From NCBI GenBank assembly GCA_050084985.1, contig JBITNC010000001.1:48174001-48238000 (forward strand): a stretch of DNA of 64,000 nt, in the 5' to 3' direction. The position numbers and the translations under genes are program-made. The notes below the pieces were generated by a model. It had not been told where the DNA came from. It was given only the letters and a program-made list of their open reading frames with translations, and ran no database searches. Position 1 is the first letter of the stretch. Each line of letters opens with the position of its first letter. Positions 21,061 to 32,690 of the stretch are shown here, piece after piece. The stretch is from Nageia nagi. Lineage: Eukaryota > Pinophyta.

Positions 21061-22004
21061 TAGCATGGTATGCCTTTATGTTTGTCCCTTTTTTTTTGAA
21101 ATATGTATCAAATATCCATATGTTAAATATCTAAATGTAAGACAAGTTTTGGAAGCCTTATATAAATAATCCACTTAAATAAATTTACCCTTACCAAAAA
21201 AAAATATCCCAGTAAGAAATCCATCTTTCCTCTTAAACAAGTAGAGGAACTAGTTTCCAAACTCATTGAATATATTTTACTAGACAAGGGTGTAACATAA
21301 AAGATATATTAATTATAAACCTAGAAATATAAGGTCATGAAAAATTAATATCCCATAGGATTTTAAAGTAGATGAGGATATGATCTAAGAGAAAAAAAAA
21401 ACTAGAAATCAATTATTAGCAAATGTAAGGACTAAAATGAAAATGGAACTAGCTAGAAAGCATAACTCTCTCAAGTCTCTTATGAACTCTCTCAATTTCA
21501 TATTAAAAATTAAATGTATAAAATAATGGTTGCATATTGATTCTCTTAAACTAAATTATCAATCTCAAAGAGGCCAAGAATTTCATTAAAAAAAATTATG
21601 CCTTCCTCTCTCTTGTATATCAATATTAAAAAATAAGTTTAATTTTATAATATATAAAATACAATCCATATAGAAATGTTATATGAAGTGACTTCCTAAG
21701 CAATAAGTCTATTCTTCCATGCAAAAGTAATGAAGATAATAATATTGTATGAAAAGTGTGTACAAAATAACCATAGGGTCAAATTGATCTACTAACTACT
21801 TACAAATTAAAATCTACTATTTTAACATGTAAAGAAAATCAATTTTCCCAAATATAATAAATTTTTATAGGAGGGATTCATAATCCCTTTAATATTCTAA
21901 GATATTACTTTTATAAGGAATAAAAAAGTCCCTCATCACTATTAATCTTATCATTATCGATTTTATTTTCCAAGATTGCAATATTATTAAGTGAAAACTA
22001 TTAT
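21061..22004. other. AT-rich sequence without a recognisable gene
   Basis: No sustained frame on either strand. An A-run after CCCTTACCA near 21190-21206 could be the poly(A) end of the LINE or of the unknown coding unit. The rest is low-complexity AT-rich DNA. Confidence 0.5.
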
Positions 22005-22007
22005 GTA

Positions 22008-23136
22008 CACTACTACATTTTACCAATTTTGCATCATACAATGCTTAATCCATAGTCTTCTTTAAAAAAAAAAACTACAAAAATCTTGACGTATCAATTG
22101 ATGCTAAGGGTACTATCAAATAAATCATTATTCAAAGTGTAAGTAATACATCATTTAAAGCATCATATATCAAGTTATGAGCATCAAATAATTGACACTA
22201 TACATGACTCTTTATACATCATGTATGCTTCAAATAATGCATCAACATGATAGGGATGAGGATTTGCATCTTGTCAAACAATTCATTTGTCTTATCTACA
22301 CATCCATATTTGGATATATGTCTAACAGGGTACTCACAACCATAACATTTGATAAAAAATGTATTTTCAAGAGTCTTTGATGTATGTATAAACCCTTTTA
22401 CAAATCTCTCATTTTGGTGCATGCTTTAAGGATGCTAATAAAGGTGAATTCATTTGGTTGGACTACTACTAGTGTTTATTGCATTTGGTAAAATAGTTTC
22501 AATGTTTATTGAGGAAATTTGTATCTTTGGTGACCTAAAATTATCATATTCCATGAGCATACAGTCAAAACCTTCATGGGCATCCACCAAACTTTAAGGG
22601 CCTCCTCTACTAAACTTTATGGGTTGTTGAAGCATGCAATGTAAATTTTTCTTACCATAAAATGTATATACACACTACTATCTACATTCTCTAACTTGTG
22701 TTCAACTCCTACAACCTTGTATCACTAAAAATATAGCCTCGTATCCATAAAAATACCCTTATAAAGGGAAAAATCCCTTATTTACTCATCAATGGCATCA
22801 TACCCACCATTAAAACTCCATCATTGATCAAGGGAATGCATCAATGATCGATAGCAGATCATGCTATGATTCATGTGCATGATCCACACCTTTTTTAATC
22901 CATTTATCACTTGATGCATTGCTTGATGTACTAAAATATGTCAAACAATATGTCAAGAAATGTGTCATATAATGCATCAAGTAATGCATCATTCAATGCA
23001 TCAAGTAATGAGTCAAAAAAATGGTTTTATCTAGATTGGCATAGACATGCAAAATAATGATGTATATTACATCATGGCATCAAAATGCAATTTTATGACA
23101 CATCATATGATGCAAAATCGCTAAAATGTAGTATTG
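22008..23136. mobile_element. Non-autonomous CACTA (EnSpm-type) DNA transposon
   Basis: The left end is CACTACTACATTTTACC and the right end, reverse-complemented, is CAATACTACATTTTAGC; both go on with ATTTTGCATCATA. Such ends are typical of CACTA elements. A 3-bp TSD, GTA, lies at 22005-22007 and 23137-23139, the size expected for this superfamily. Both subterminal zones (about 22030-22250 and 22900-23115) are full of GCATCA/TGATGC repeats, as seen in CACTA subterminal regions that bind transposase. At 1129 bp with no transposase-like frame, it would depend on another copy. Confidence 0.8.
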
Positions 23137-23139
23137 GTA

Positions 23140-23759
23140 AAAGAGTTCCATGAGATTTATTCTTAGTTTATCCTTTATCTAAAGCCATGGGATAATTCAT
23201 ATAAGAATGATATTAATATATATTTATAGGTGATAGAAGAACTTGGTGTGCATTAGTTGCATATATAATTTCTTGAGCATTAGTTATAAAATATATTGCT
23301 AAAAATGTAAGATTGAATAAATATATGGGTTAAAATGGAAAACTAGGTTTTAAAATTAAAGCATGAACCAACTTGATCTTATGTCAACATTGATTATGGA
23401 AAAGTAGATTTTAACATTTAAGAGGGATATGATAGTATCGATTGCCTTAGTTTATAGTTTGAAAAAGAAATTTCCATATTATTTTTCTTATTAATAATCA
23501 TTGTTTGATAATTTTTATTGGTATTTTGATTCATAGCAATAAATGCATGCTAGGATATCTTATACTTAAACTTCTTTGTAATTGATAGATAATCATTTAT
23601 TTTTATCATTAAATGATTTATGATAAGATTAAGATTTGGGTAAATTTATATAAATTATTCACTAGATAAATATATCATTATATAAATTTATATATCAACA
23701 TTTCTTCCTTGTTTAGCTTTAATGTTTGTGATCATATAAATATTGATATTATTTTATAA
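23140..23759. other. AT-rich stretch, no feature seen
   Basis: There is no coding pattern, terminal repeat or clear promoter. Homology to the X2 copy starts only at about 23760, so this may be older unique DNA or an unknown element. Confidence 0.4.
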
Positions 23760-24085
23760 TGTTAATGCTAGTGACGTTTGAACATTGCACTTATAGTATA
23801 TTTTGAATAATATTTTTAAACTATTGATATGATATTATACAACCATACTCTAATCTATGAAACTATTTCCTAGCTTCACCATTCAAGCTCATGGGAAAGT
23901 ACTTTGCCTTTAGAAGATCATTAATACCAAACCTTAGCTCCATGACATATTTAAATATGAGGGCTAGGATCTTTTTTAACATTAAAGTTTTTTAATCAAG
24001 GTTCCATATCCCCTATGATAATGGCATTATGAATTTCAATAGATAAGAGATTCCCTCTATCTTCATTTACAAGAATATCACTAAG
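23760..24085 (-). pseudogene. X1 gag-like fragment
   Basis: The minus strand reads YVMELRFGINDLLKAKYFPMSLNGEARK-FHRLEY, close to VEYAMELRCAINDLVKPKYFPMSLI of X2 (63520-63275). It is followed leftward by only a short match. This is the N-terminal part of a gypsy-type Gag (the later W-F-x-L motif). It is cut at 24085 by Gypsy-3 and truncated at about 23760. Confidence 0.75.
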
Positions 24086-24812
24086 TAATCTAAAGTAGAT
24101 TATTTTAGGTAGTTCTCTATAAGAGCAATACTCATTCCAAAGGTATCTATTCTTGAAGATAGATCAAAGACTGAAATATATAGTTAATAAATGTACAAAG
24201 CTACACTAGCAGTGGTGTGCAACACTTTTCCTAGGCTATTAACGATGTGCATCTTAATGAGTCAATAGGGAAAGTTGAAAGGACATTAGCATTTTGGGCA
24301 AGTAAGAGGTTCAAGGTCATTAACAGACATTTTGGAGATATTTCTAGGTCTATTTAAAGGTGTGTTCTCTATTGTTTATACAATGGAGTTTTAGAGAGTC
24401 TTGGGTTTTTGGGATTATAAATATTTGAAGGAAGACCAAGAGTCATTCTAGAATTTTTGTAGTTCTCAAGTTGTTCTTCTTTCTATAGGATATTGCAGTA
24501 GTGTTGTAAAAGATGGTATTATCATTATTTTTATGGTATTTCTCTATATGTATGCAATATTGTAATGTTCATAGACAATGATAAGAAAAGGCTCTAACTC
24601 CATGTTGGATTAGCCCACATTGGGTGAACCAAGGTAAATCATTTTATTCATCTTGTTGTGTGTGATTGAGATTGTTAATTTGTAGTTTTACATTATGAAT
24701 TTTTGAATTTATATGAAATTTGATGGGTCTCATAATGGTGAATATCTTTTATTCATTCAAATTTATAAGTGAGGATCTAAGTATTCTATAAGCATCTAAT
24801 GATTATGAATCA
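24086..24812 (+). repeat. Gypsy-3 5' LTR
   Basis: A 727-bp repeat starting TAATCTAAAGTAGATTA (TGATCTGAATTAGATTA in the partner, TG decayed to TA) and ending ATGAATCA. It shares the TATA-like CTCTATATGTATGCAATATTG with other Gypsy-B LTRs. Confidence 0.9.
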
Positions 24813-24814
24813 AG

Positions 24815-24827
24815 TGGTATCATAGCT
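24815..24827 (+). other. Gypsy-3 primer-binding site
   Basis: TGGTATCATAGCT two bases after the LTR; initiator tRNA-Met type with one change. Confidence 0.88.
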
Positions 24828-24889
24828 TGGTTGCAAAATATTTAAGGCCAAAATTTTGGCAATTTCAATCTACCAACAATTTGATTTTT

Positions 24890-25955
24890 GATGTTTAGGG
24901 GGATATCTCAAAGACTAGAATTTATTCTAGAGGATCATGAGATTGGTCGAAGGTGTAGAGTGACTAAAATGGATAATGCAAAGGAGAAGCAGTCTATTAT
25001 TCATAACATATAGGATGCCAATTTTGAAAGGAGATTTTAAACAATGGAGAATCATTTGGCTTGTTTAGCTAAGTTGTTGGCTACTGGAGCAAATGTAAAT
25101 TTCAATCAAAGACACAAAATGAAGCTGAAAGACCTAATTTATCATTTTCATCAAAACGAGTTCCATTCAAGATGGAGGCCAAAGTGGACATTCCTACTTT
25201 TGGTGGAGAAGTTTATGTGAAAAAGTTGAACAATTGATTGAAATAATTGGAGGTTTGTTTCCAAATTCATAGTGTTATAAATGATGTTGATAAAATATCT
25301 TTTGATAGATTAAATATGGCTGGACATGCTTTAGTTTGGTGGGAAATCCATATAGAAAATCTTAGTCATGAATACTTATTAGAAGTATCTTCATGGGTGG
25401 AATTTAAGAACTTGTTAAGAGATTAATTTTATCCATTGGGACATCATAATAAAATTTTGGAAACAATCTAATTTTCTTGGGATTTCACTAAAATACCCTC
25501 AAACTTAAATGAAGTACATTAGAGGTCTATATAATCATTTACAAAAGACTATCATGTTGTTTAATACTACTAATCTTGATCAAGTGTGTGTGCAAGTGCA
25601 ATACTTAAAGGACAATGGTATGATGAATTCAATAAGGATTAAAATTCAAGGGGAGGAAAAGAGAAAGGTAAATCTCAAGATAAAGGCAAAGGTAAGGAAG
25701 AAACTAACACCACTAATATTTCAAAGAAACAAGGTGATAATAGGCATTGTAGAAATTGTGATAATCATCCAAAATTACATCTATATAAGCATAATAATAA
25801 GGATAAAACTAATTATATGGTTCTTAAATGTGAGGATATTGAGGGAATTTTAGATGTTGATGATAAAATAAATTTTTCAACCATTCAAAATGTCAAAGAA
25901 TATCAAGATATTAAAGAATAAAGGATTTAATTATTCCACCTCAAAATTCAAATTA
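24890..25955 (+). pseudogene. Gypsy-3 gag, broken
   Basis: Pieces in several frames match the sister gags: MENHLACLAKLLATGANVNF, RVPFKMEAKVDIPTFGGE, then MKYIRGLYNHLQKTIMLFNTTNLDQVCVQVQYL (open at 25509-25853 in short runs). The zinc knuckle near 25745 keeps CRNC but the H and last C are lost in a short deletion, giving CRNCDN joined to HPKLHL. Confidence 0.85.
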
Positions 25956-26290
25956 AGAAAACCAAAGTAGATTGCATTATTGATCTAAGTTCTCAATTAA
26001 ATTTGATTTCAAAATCTATGGTAAGTAATTTGGGATTGAAAACTTTCAATGATCCAAATCCATATCCTATGGGTTTGGTACATCAAAATGCCAGTTTACA
26101 AGTCACTAAGCAATTTAATTTAAAATTTTCTATTTGTACAAAGTACATTGATGAAGTTGTGGTTGATGTTGTTCCTTTAGACATTTATGGTGTTATTCTT
26201 ATTAACCCTTATATGTGGGATAGAGATGGTATTTATTACAAAATATTGAACAAATTATAATTAGTGAAAGATGAAAAGGTGTTTCTAGCT
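25956..26290 (+). pseudogene. Gypsy-3 protease region
   Basis: KVDCIIDLSSQLNLISKSMVSNLGL carries the D-x-S-S version of the active site (D-L-G-S in ancestors). IDEVVVDVVPLDIYGVILINPYMWDRDGIYY follows as in sister copies. The stretch 26003-26260 is open. Confidence 0.82.
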
Positions 26291-26599
26291 ACTACACATA
26301 AAAGTAAGAAAAAGCTATCTTTAGTTACTACCAATTAAGTAAAATGCCTTGTAAATGCTTCTTAAAAGTTTGTGTTGATCATGGTGAAAATCAAAGCTTC
26401 TATTGAGGTGAATCTCATGCTATCAATGACATACAATACTGATTGTAGGTTGTTAACAATGTGCAATAGAAAAGAATAAATGTAGAATTTGGTCTAGGAG
26501 TTTGCTAACATTTTTGTAGAGCCATAAGGATTGTCTTCTATGTGAGATATATAGCATGATATTCAATTATTACCTGATGCTTCATTTCCCAACATATCT

Positions 26600-27290
26600 T
26601 TCTATTAGTAATTAGTTTTTGAGAAAGAGGAGATAAAGAAAAAGATTCAAGAGTTGGTTGATCAAGGTGTGATCAGAACAAGTATATCTCCATGTGGATC
26701 ACCTATTATTTTGGTTCCAAAAAGGGATCAAACTTGGAGAATATGTATTGACTATAGAGCACTCAACAAACTCACCATCAAAAATTGTTGTCCTTTTCCT
26801 CGGATAGATGATCATTTGGATCAACTGCAAGTTGTAATATTTTTCATAAAGTTGGAATTGAGGAATGAATATCACCAAGTTCAAATCAAGGAGGAGGAGA
26901 TTTGGAAGACCACTTTCAAGATAATAAAAGGTCTATTTGAGTGGCTTATTTTTTCATTTAGATTGTGCAATGCATCGACCATATTTATGAGGGTAATGAA
27001 TGATGTGCTTCATCTATTTATTGATTCTTTTGTTGGGTTATACTTGGATGATATTCTTATTTATAGTTCTACATGGGAAGAACAAGTTGGACATCTTATA
27101 CAAGTATTTCAAGATTTGCATAAAGAGAAGCTGTTGAAACATTCAAAATATGAATTTAGCAAAGAGTCTTTGGTGTATTTATGCCATGTTATTAGTCATG
27201 GACAACTTAAGGTAGATCCTAGTAAAGTAAATGCCATAGTATATTAGTTAAGGTCATCTAATGTAACTACAGTAAGGAGTTTCTTAGGTG
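26600..27290 (+). pseudogene. Gypsy-3 reverse transcriptase
   Basis: The longest coding trace in the window after the integrase. It reads [57 protein letters not shown] (first catalytic Asp changed to Glu), and [16 protein letters not shown] near 27035-27085 (YLDD intact). A single stop near 27246 splits off the thumb. Nominal starts such as the TTG at 26654 are internal to the polyprotein. Confidence 0.93.
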
Positions 27291-27850
27291 TTTTTCAATA
27301 TTTGAGAAAGTTTATTATTGATTTTTCTCATATTGATTCACCTTTATATGATGTAACTCGAAAGAGGTAAGTTTTCCAATGGGAAAAATAACAACAAACA
27401 TCTTTTGATACATTAAAGTAAAAGTTTTTTAGTGCACCCATGCTAGAACTTCCTAATTTGCAAAATTCATTTGAAGTGGAGACTGATGCAAGCCATGGAA
27501 GCCATTTTGTTACAAATAAGGTAAACCAATTTGTTATCATTTCAAAAATTATAGTGGAGACATTTTGAATTATCCTACTTATGATAAGGAAATGCATGCA
27601 TTGGTTCAAGCTATTAAAAAGTGGAAAAATTACATAATAAGGAAATAAACAATCATTCATACTAATCATGAACCATTAAAGTGCTTACAAACTCAATCAA
27701 AATTGCAACAACTAAACACTATAAATGGATGGGTTTTTTGCAACAATTTCATCTAGTGATCAAGTATAAATAAGGGACACAAAATAAGGTTGCTGATATG
27801 CTTTGTAGACCACCTGCATATACTAATTCCATGCTATTAAAAGTGTGTAA
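27291..27850 (+). pseudogene. Gypsy-3 RNase H
   Basis: After the RT connection (FQYLRKFI-DFSHI), the reading EVETDASHGSHFVTN and NYPTYDKEMHALVQAIKKWKNY-type motifs match gypsy RNase H, then NHEPLKCLQTQSKLQQ. A frameshift follows the DAS block. An opposite-strand open stretch here is a shadow. Confidence 0.8.
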
Positions 27851-28059
27851 TATTGGTTTTGCATCATTAACAATGTGCAAACAAGAGCTAGTGAGTTCCC
27901 TCTTAATGATGAAATCTCTTCCTTAATTCTATCTAAGTAATTTTTAGAGATATATGTGTAGGATCCTAATTTTGAAGAGGTGTATGAGAAGTTGTCTTCA
28001 TATAAGTCCAAGTATGAGGATTTTGATGGTTTTTATTTGTAAAATAGACTTTTTATCAT

Positions 28060-29000
28060 TTTAATGCATTATGTACCTATAGATGAAATGATTAGGTTGA
28101 TTAGAGAAGCACATACTTTAAACATTGCAAGATAATTTGGGGTTGAAAAGATATTGTATAATTTGCAAAGGTATATATATTGGCCAAAGATGTAAGATCA
28201 AGTTTTCAAGTACATAGTAGGGTCTTCTTTATATTTCACCAGCAAGCCTAATAACAAGAAATTTGATTTGTATCAGCCACTTCCAGAACTTTCACATCCT
28301 TGGGAGTGTATTTCCATGGATTTTGTGGGAGTATTTCCTATGACCAAGAAAGGTCATGACTATTTATTTTTTGTTGTGGATATATTAAGCAAGATGTGCA
28401 TTTTAATTCTATGTAAGAAGACTATAATAGGAAAATATGCTACAAATTTATTCTTTTCTCATGTTTGGGTTCATTTTGGAATACCTCCTTATATTGTTTT
28501 AGATAGAGATACTAGAGTTTTGGGCAAGTTTTGGACATGTTTGAGGGAAAAGATGGATACAAGGTTAAAGGGGAATACTACCTTTCATCCTCAAATAGAT
28601 GGAAAAACTAAGGTGGTGAATAGAATAGTGGTTCAACTCTTGAGGGGTTATTGTGGTAAGCATCCTAAGTTTTGGGATGAGCATCTTGAACATATTCAAC
28701 ATTCATGCAATATAGCAATTCAGTTTTCCATTAATAAGATTCCTTTTAAGACTTGTTTTGGTTATTTACGACCTTCACCTTTTGATTGTGTGTTTGAGCT
28801 ACAAAAGGATGAAAGAGATTCACTTGAGAAAGAGGAAAAGCAAGTTGAAAAGTTTGTTAAAAAGATTAGGAAAATTCATTTTAAAGTCCAAGAGCAACTT
28901 AATACAATCCAAGCCAAGTGCAATATGAGACATAAAAAATATAGAGTTGACCATAAGTTTCATGTGGGGAGACCATGTTTGGTTACATCATAGTAAGGAG
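28060..29000 (+). pseudogene. Gypsy-3 integrase
   Basis: A 241-codon open stretch (28268-28993) covers the catalytic core. HPWECISMDFVGVFP holds the first Asp and VLDRDTRVLG the second. QIDGKTKVVNRIVVQLL has Lys where the DDE Glu should be; Gypsy-2 keeps Glu there. It ends with DCVFELQKDERDSLEKEEK and HKKYRVDHKFHVG. The zinc-finger half upstream (28090-28260) is decayed. Confidence 0.9.
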
Positions 29001-29422
29001 AGATTGTAATCATCAACCAAGAAGTTCAAGCCTATAAGGTATGAACTATTTGAGATTATGCAGCAAGTTAGTGAGAATTCTTTTAGATTGAATCTGTTAG
29101 CATATATGAACATATATTTAGTTGTGAATGTGGAAAATTTTAAATTATATGAGACATCTATGTTGAGTGAAGATGAAGAAGGTTCAGATTAGATTTTTCC
29201 ATATCTTTATGACTTAGCTCTTAATACTATGGATGAACTCAAGAATAATTTCATATTACAAATGAAGGTTCATGATACAAGAAGAGTGAGGTAGAACTAT
29301 GGTTCATTGCATTGAAGGTATAAAAACATAATAAAGCCAAGTGGATGGACAAGTATAGGGTTGAGGAGTTGTATCCTCATCTATGCATTTGTGGGACCAA
29401 ATGCCATCTCATTAGGGAGGTA
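29001..29422 (+). pseudogene. Gypsy-3 Pol C-terminal tail
   Basis: Traces of KKFKPIRYELFEIMQQVSENSFRL, DLALNTMDELK, HDTRRV and KAKWMDKYRVEELYPHLCICGTKCHLIREV in different frames match the Gypsy-2 tail. The purine-rich ATTAGGGAGGTA before the LTR is the likely PPT. Confidence 0.75.
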
Positions 29423-30149
29423 TGATCTGAATTAGATTATGTCAAGTTATTCTTTATATGAGAAGTACTCATTCCAAAGGTATTTTTGCTCGTACATAGA
29501 TTAAAGACTAAAATATAGAGTTAATTAGTGTAAATATTTACATTGTTAATAGTATGCAACATTGTTCTTAGGTCATTAACAATGTGCATCTTGATGAATT
29601 AGAAGGGGAACTTGAAGGGACATCGACATTTTGGGTAGTCTAGAGGTTCAAGATCATCAAATGACATCTTAATGACATTTACAAGCTTATTTAAAGGTAT
29701 GTTATCTCTTATTTCTACAATGGAGTTTCAAAGAGTCTTAGATTTTTGGGATTATAAATATTTGAAGGAAGACTAAGGTCCATTCTAGAATTTTTGTAGT
29801 TCTAAAGTTGTTCTTCTTGCTCTAACAAATTGTAGTAGTGTTGTAGGATATAATATTTCTATTATTTTGATGGTATTTCTCTATATATATGCAATATTGT
29901 AATGTACATAGATAATGAGAAGAGAAGGCTCTAATTCCATGCTAGATTATCCCACATTGGGTGAACCAGGGTAAATCATTATGTTGATCTTATTATTTGT
30001 GATTAATATTATTAATTTGTAGTTTTACATTGTGCAATTTTGAATTTATATACAATTTCATGGGTCTCATAATGGTGAATATCTTTTTTTCATTCAAATT
30101 TGTAAGTGAGGATTTGAGTGTGCTATAAGCTTCCGGTGATTACAAATCA
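29423..30149 (+). repeat. Gypsy-3 3' LTR
   Basis: A 727-bp partner of 24086-24812, from TGATCTGAATTAG to ACAAATCA, followed by CTAAG. Confidence 0.92.
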
Positions 30150-30154
30150 CTAAG

Positions 30155-30650
30155 CACCCTCTATGTCAAGCTAGTGATTTATGCCTCCATACACTATAAT
30201 TTCAAATTATTATGAATCTATCTAATTAACATTAGATGATGGGAGAGAAGCATTGGAGTTACCCCTAATGTTGATACTAGGATGCATGTTATTCACATTT
30301 AAAGAAATAGAAATCAAATACCTCCAAAAATCCTAGCGTTATTATTTGATGAAAAATGACCTAGGAATATGCAAAATGTAATAAATATGATCTTTAAAAA
30401 TTATCAATACATCTCAATATTAGATATATAAGTGATGCAAGATTTTCTAATCTAAAAACTCACCAAATTGAACAAACTGGCCTTTAAAATATAGGTTTTT
30501 ATGTAAAAAAATATTATCTCTCAATAAAAAAACCTCAATAATATATACAATAGTCCTAATTTTCCTTCTAAAAGTTTCCTACCATGTAGGTATAAGGTTT
30601 GGAAAATATTTCAAGGCTAAAGAATCCATAAAAGTTTAAAAATTACGTTT
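30155..30650 (-). repeat. X1 leader, repeated at 63525-64000
   Basis: The stretch from CACCCTCTATGTCAAGCTAGTGATTTATG matches 63517 onward (CACTCTCTATGTCAAGTTAGTGATTTGTG) through to the window end, including ATGACCTAGGA and CAATTTTCCTTCTAAAAGTT (here TAATTTTCC). It lies upstream of the gag-like frame in both copies, so it is 5' leader or LTR sequence of element X. Confidence 0.8.
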
Positions 30651-32690
30651 AAAATTTAGTTTTTTTACAAAAAATATTTTGTAACAAAATAAAAACTCCA
30701 ACTTTCAATTATTTTCAAGAAATAGGGTTTTCTAATTCTATAGAAAATTAAGATAAATAAATATCAATCAAAACCTATAGTTTGTAATGTAAATATTCAT
30801 AGAAAATGTGATGCTCTGTGATGGAAATTTTAGGGTTTGTAAGATATGAAGGGGTTCACTAATATGTAGATGATTAAACTTAACCATGCTATTTATTAAT
30901 TATGTATAAGCACCTACTGAAATGGAGAATACTACTATTGAAATGTGCTTGTGAATCCTAAGAAATAACTATGTATAGATAATATGAGATAATCTAAAGT
31001 ATTTTAAATGTAAATTAAATAATAATAATTCTTAGACTATTGGATCAAATTTATAACCTATGAGATAGGGATCATCATAAATACCTATCACCTTACTTAG
31101 ATGACCATTTATATGCTAGTATTAGATTTTCTACTAGAGTGGAACCTTGGAGAGAAAGACTTAGTAGAAGGATGGATCTACAATGTAGTATAGACGTAGA
31201 TGGAAACATGAATACCATGGGTAGCATCGATACTATGCTTCCTACAAGTTAGTCTTTACAAGATCCAAATTACCAGTAGTAAAGATAATATTATAAGCCT
31301 AATCTAGCATATGGAAAAAGATAAATAACAAAATGTTCATGTGATAATAGATCCCAATCTTGATAGACGATGTCAAGAGATACCTGCATATTTTAAATAT
31401 TTGAGTTTGATTATTGAGATGTGAATTTGATAGTATCCTCATATTACCTTACCTCCTTTTATATGTGAAACAACCATGATAATGCATGCCTACAAGAGAG
31501 CACTAATGCTAGGATCCTTTTACACAAAAAGAATAATAATATGATAAGAGCATATAAGTTGACTAAAATAGAAATAATATGATATATAATAATAAAAGAT
31601 AAAATATCAATAATTAAGTAATAAGATAATTAATTTATGATATCAGGTATCAAATTTAAGTGTCACAAGATGATCCCCTTTGAAAATTTAAAAAAATAAA
31701 ATAAAATGTAATTATTCTTGTAAAGGAAATAAAAAATATAAACTATACAAAGGATAGAAAAAATTATCTATCTTTGTGAAACTAGAAATTAAAAAATTTT
31801 TGATAATATGTTAAGCCCTATTTTTGCATTGATTGCACTAGGAAAATCTATGAGAATTTGATGTAATAAAATGCAAATAACCTATGATGAAAAACATAAA
31901 ATAGCATCTCTAAAAAGTGTATATATCTTAATGAGAATATATCATGTTAGATCATTAAAATATATTGCATAATACCCCCAATAATAATAGTATAGATCAC
32001 AATAAAAGAGACCATGAACAATGGTCATAAAGTGATGGTTAATACCCAAAAAAGAAAATTAAGTGATTATAAAATGATCATAAAGTGATTATAAAAATCA
32101 TAATATCATCTATAAGAAATTGATAACAATATATAGTGATTATAATTTATGCAAAGAAGAGATAGGGGGTTAAGGGAGATAACCTTTAAGTTCCTGAGGC
32201 ATGCCCCCAAGACAAATTAAAATCTAATAATATTCCACTAACATTTATGTTAGGTTAATTCTAAACTATTCCATCTAAAATTATTTATCTTGATCATATA
32301 AAATAATTTAATCTTAATTTATGATGTCTCTTAATTTGTGCCCCCAACATTAATGTTGAACGACTTCAATTTTATGGTCTTAAATTTTTGACATTTTCTT
32401 AACTAAAAACCTTTCTATCTATCCTTGTGATATTTCTTAGATTGTATTATGTATGAAATTCTTCAATAAATCTTTATTGAATAATAAGACTTGACAAAGA
32501 AAACCATAGGCTAAACTATTAACTTGAGTATAAGAGAATAAACATATAAAATTGATCATAAGGGATATAAAAAGAATGATGTTTAATAATTAAATCCCTA
32601 ACTAGAATAATGGGGGAAAATATAAATTATGGTAAATTATACCCCAAAAAAAACAATGGTATTTAATAAAATGCATGATGCAATCTAATT
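30651..32690. other. AT-rich noncoding part of the X layer
   Basis: No coding pattern. Short local repeats of AAAGTGATTATAAAA type occur near 32030-32100. By position it should hold the 5' LTR/leader of X1 and the 3' end of X2, perhaps as one shared LTR, but the partner LTR is outside the window. Confidence 0.4.

Larger units (their letters stand above)
24086..30149 (+). mobile_element. Gypsy-3 (Gypsy-B family)
   Basis: Two 727-bp LTRs are flanked by an exact TSD, CTAAG (24081-24085 and 30150-30154). The order is PBS, gag, protease, RT, RNase H, integrase, C-terminal tail. It is 6.06 kb, the fullest of the three Gypsy-B copies, yet it has many stops, a deletion in the zinc knuckle and a lost catalytic Glu in the integrase. 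It lies in the X1 element. Confidence 0.93.

Noticed and set aside
22900-23000. Tandem satellite of GCATCAAGTAAT
   Set aside because: The copies are irregular and confined to the CACTA subterminal zone, so they are part of that transposon.
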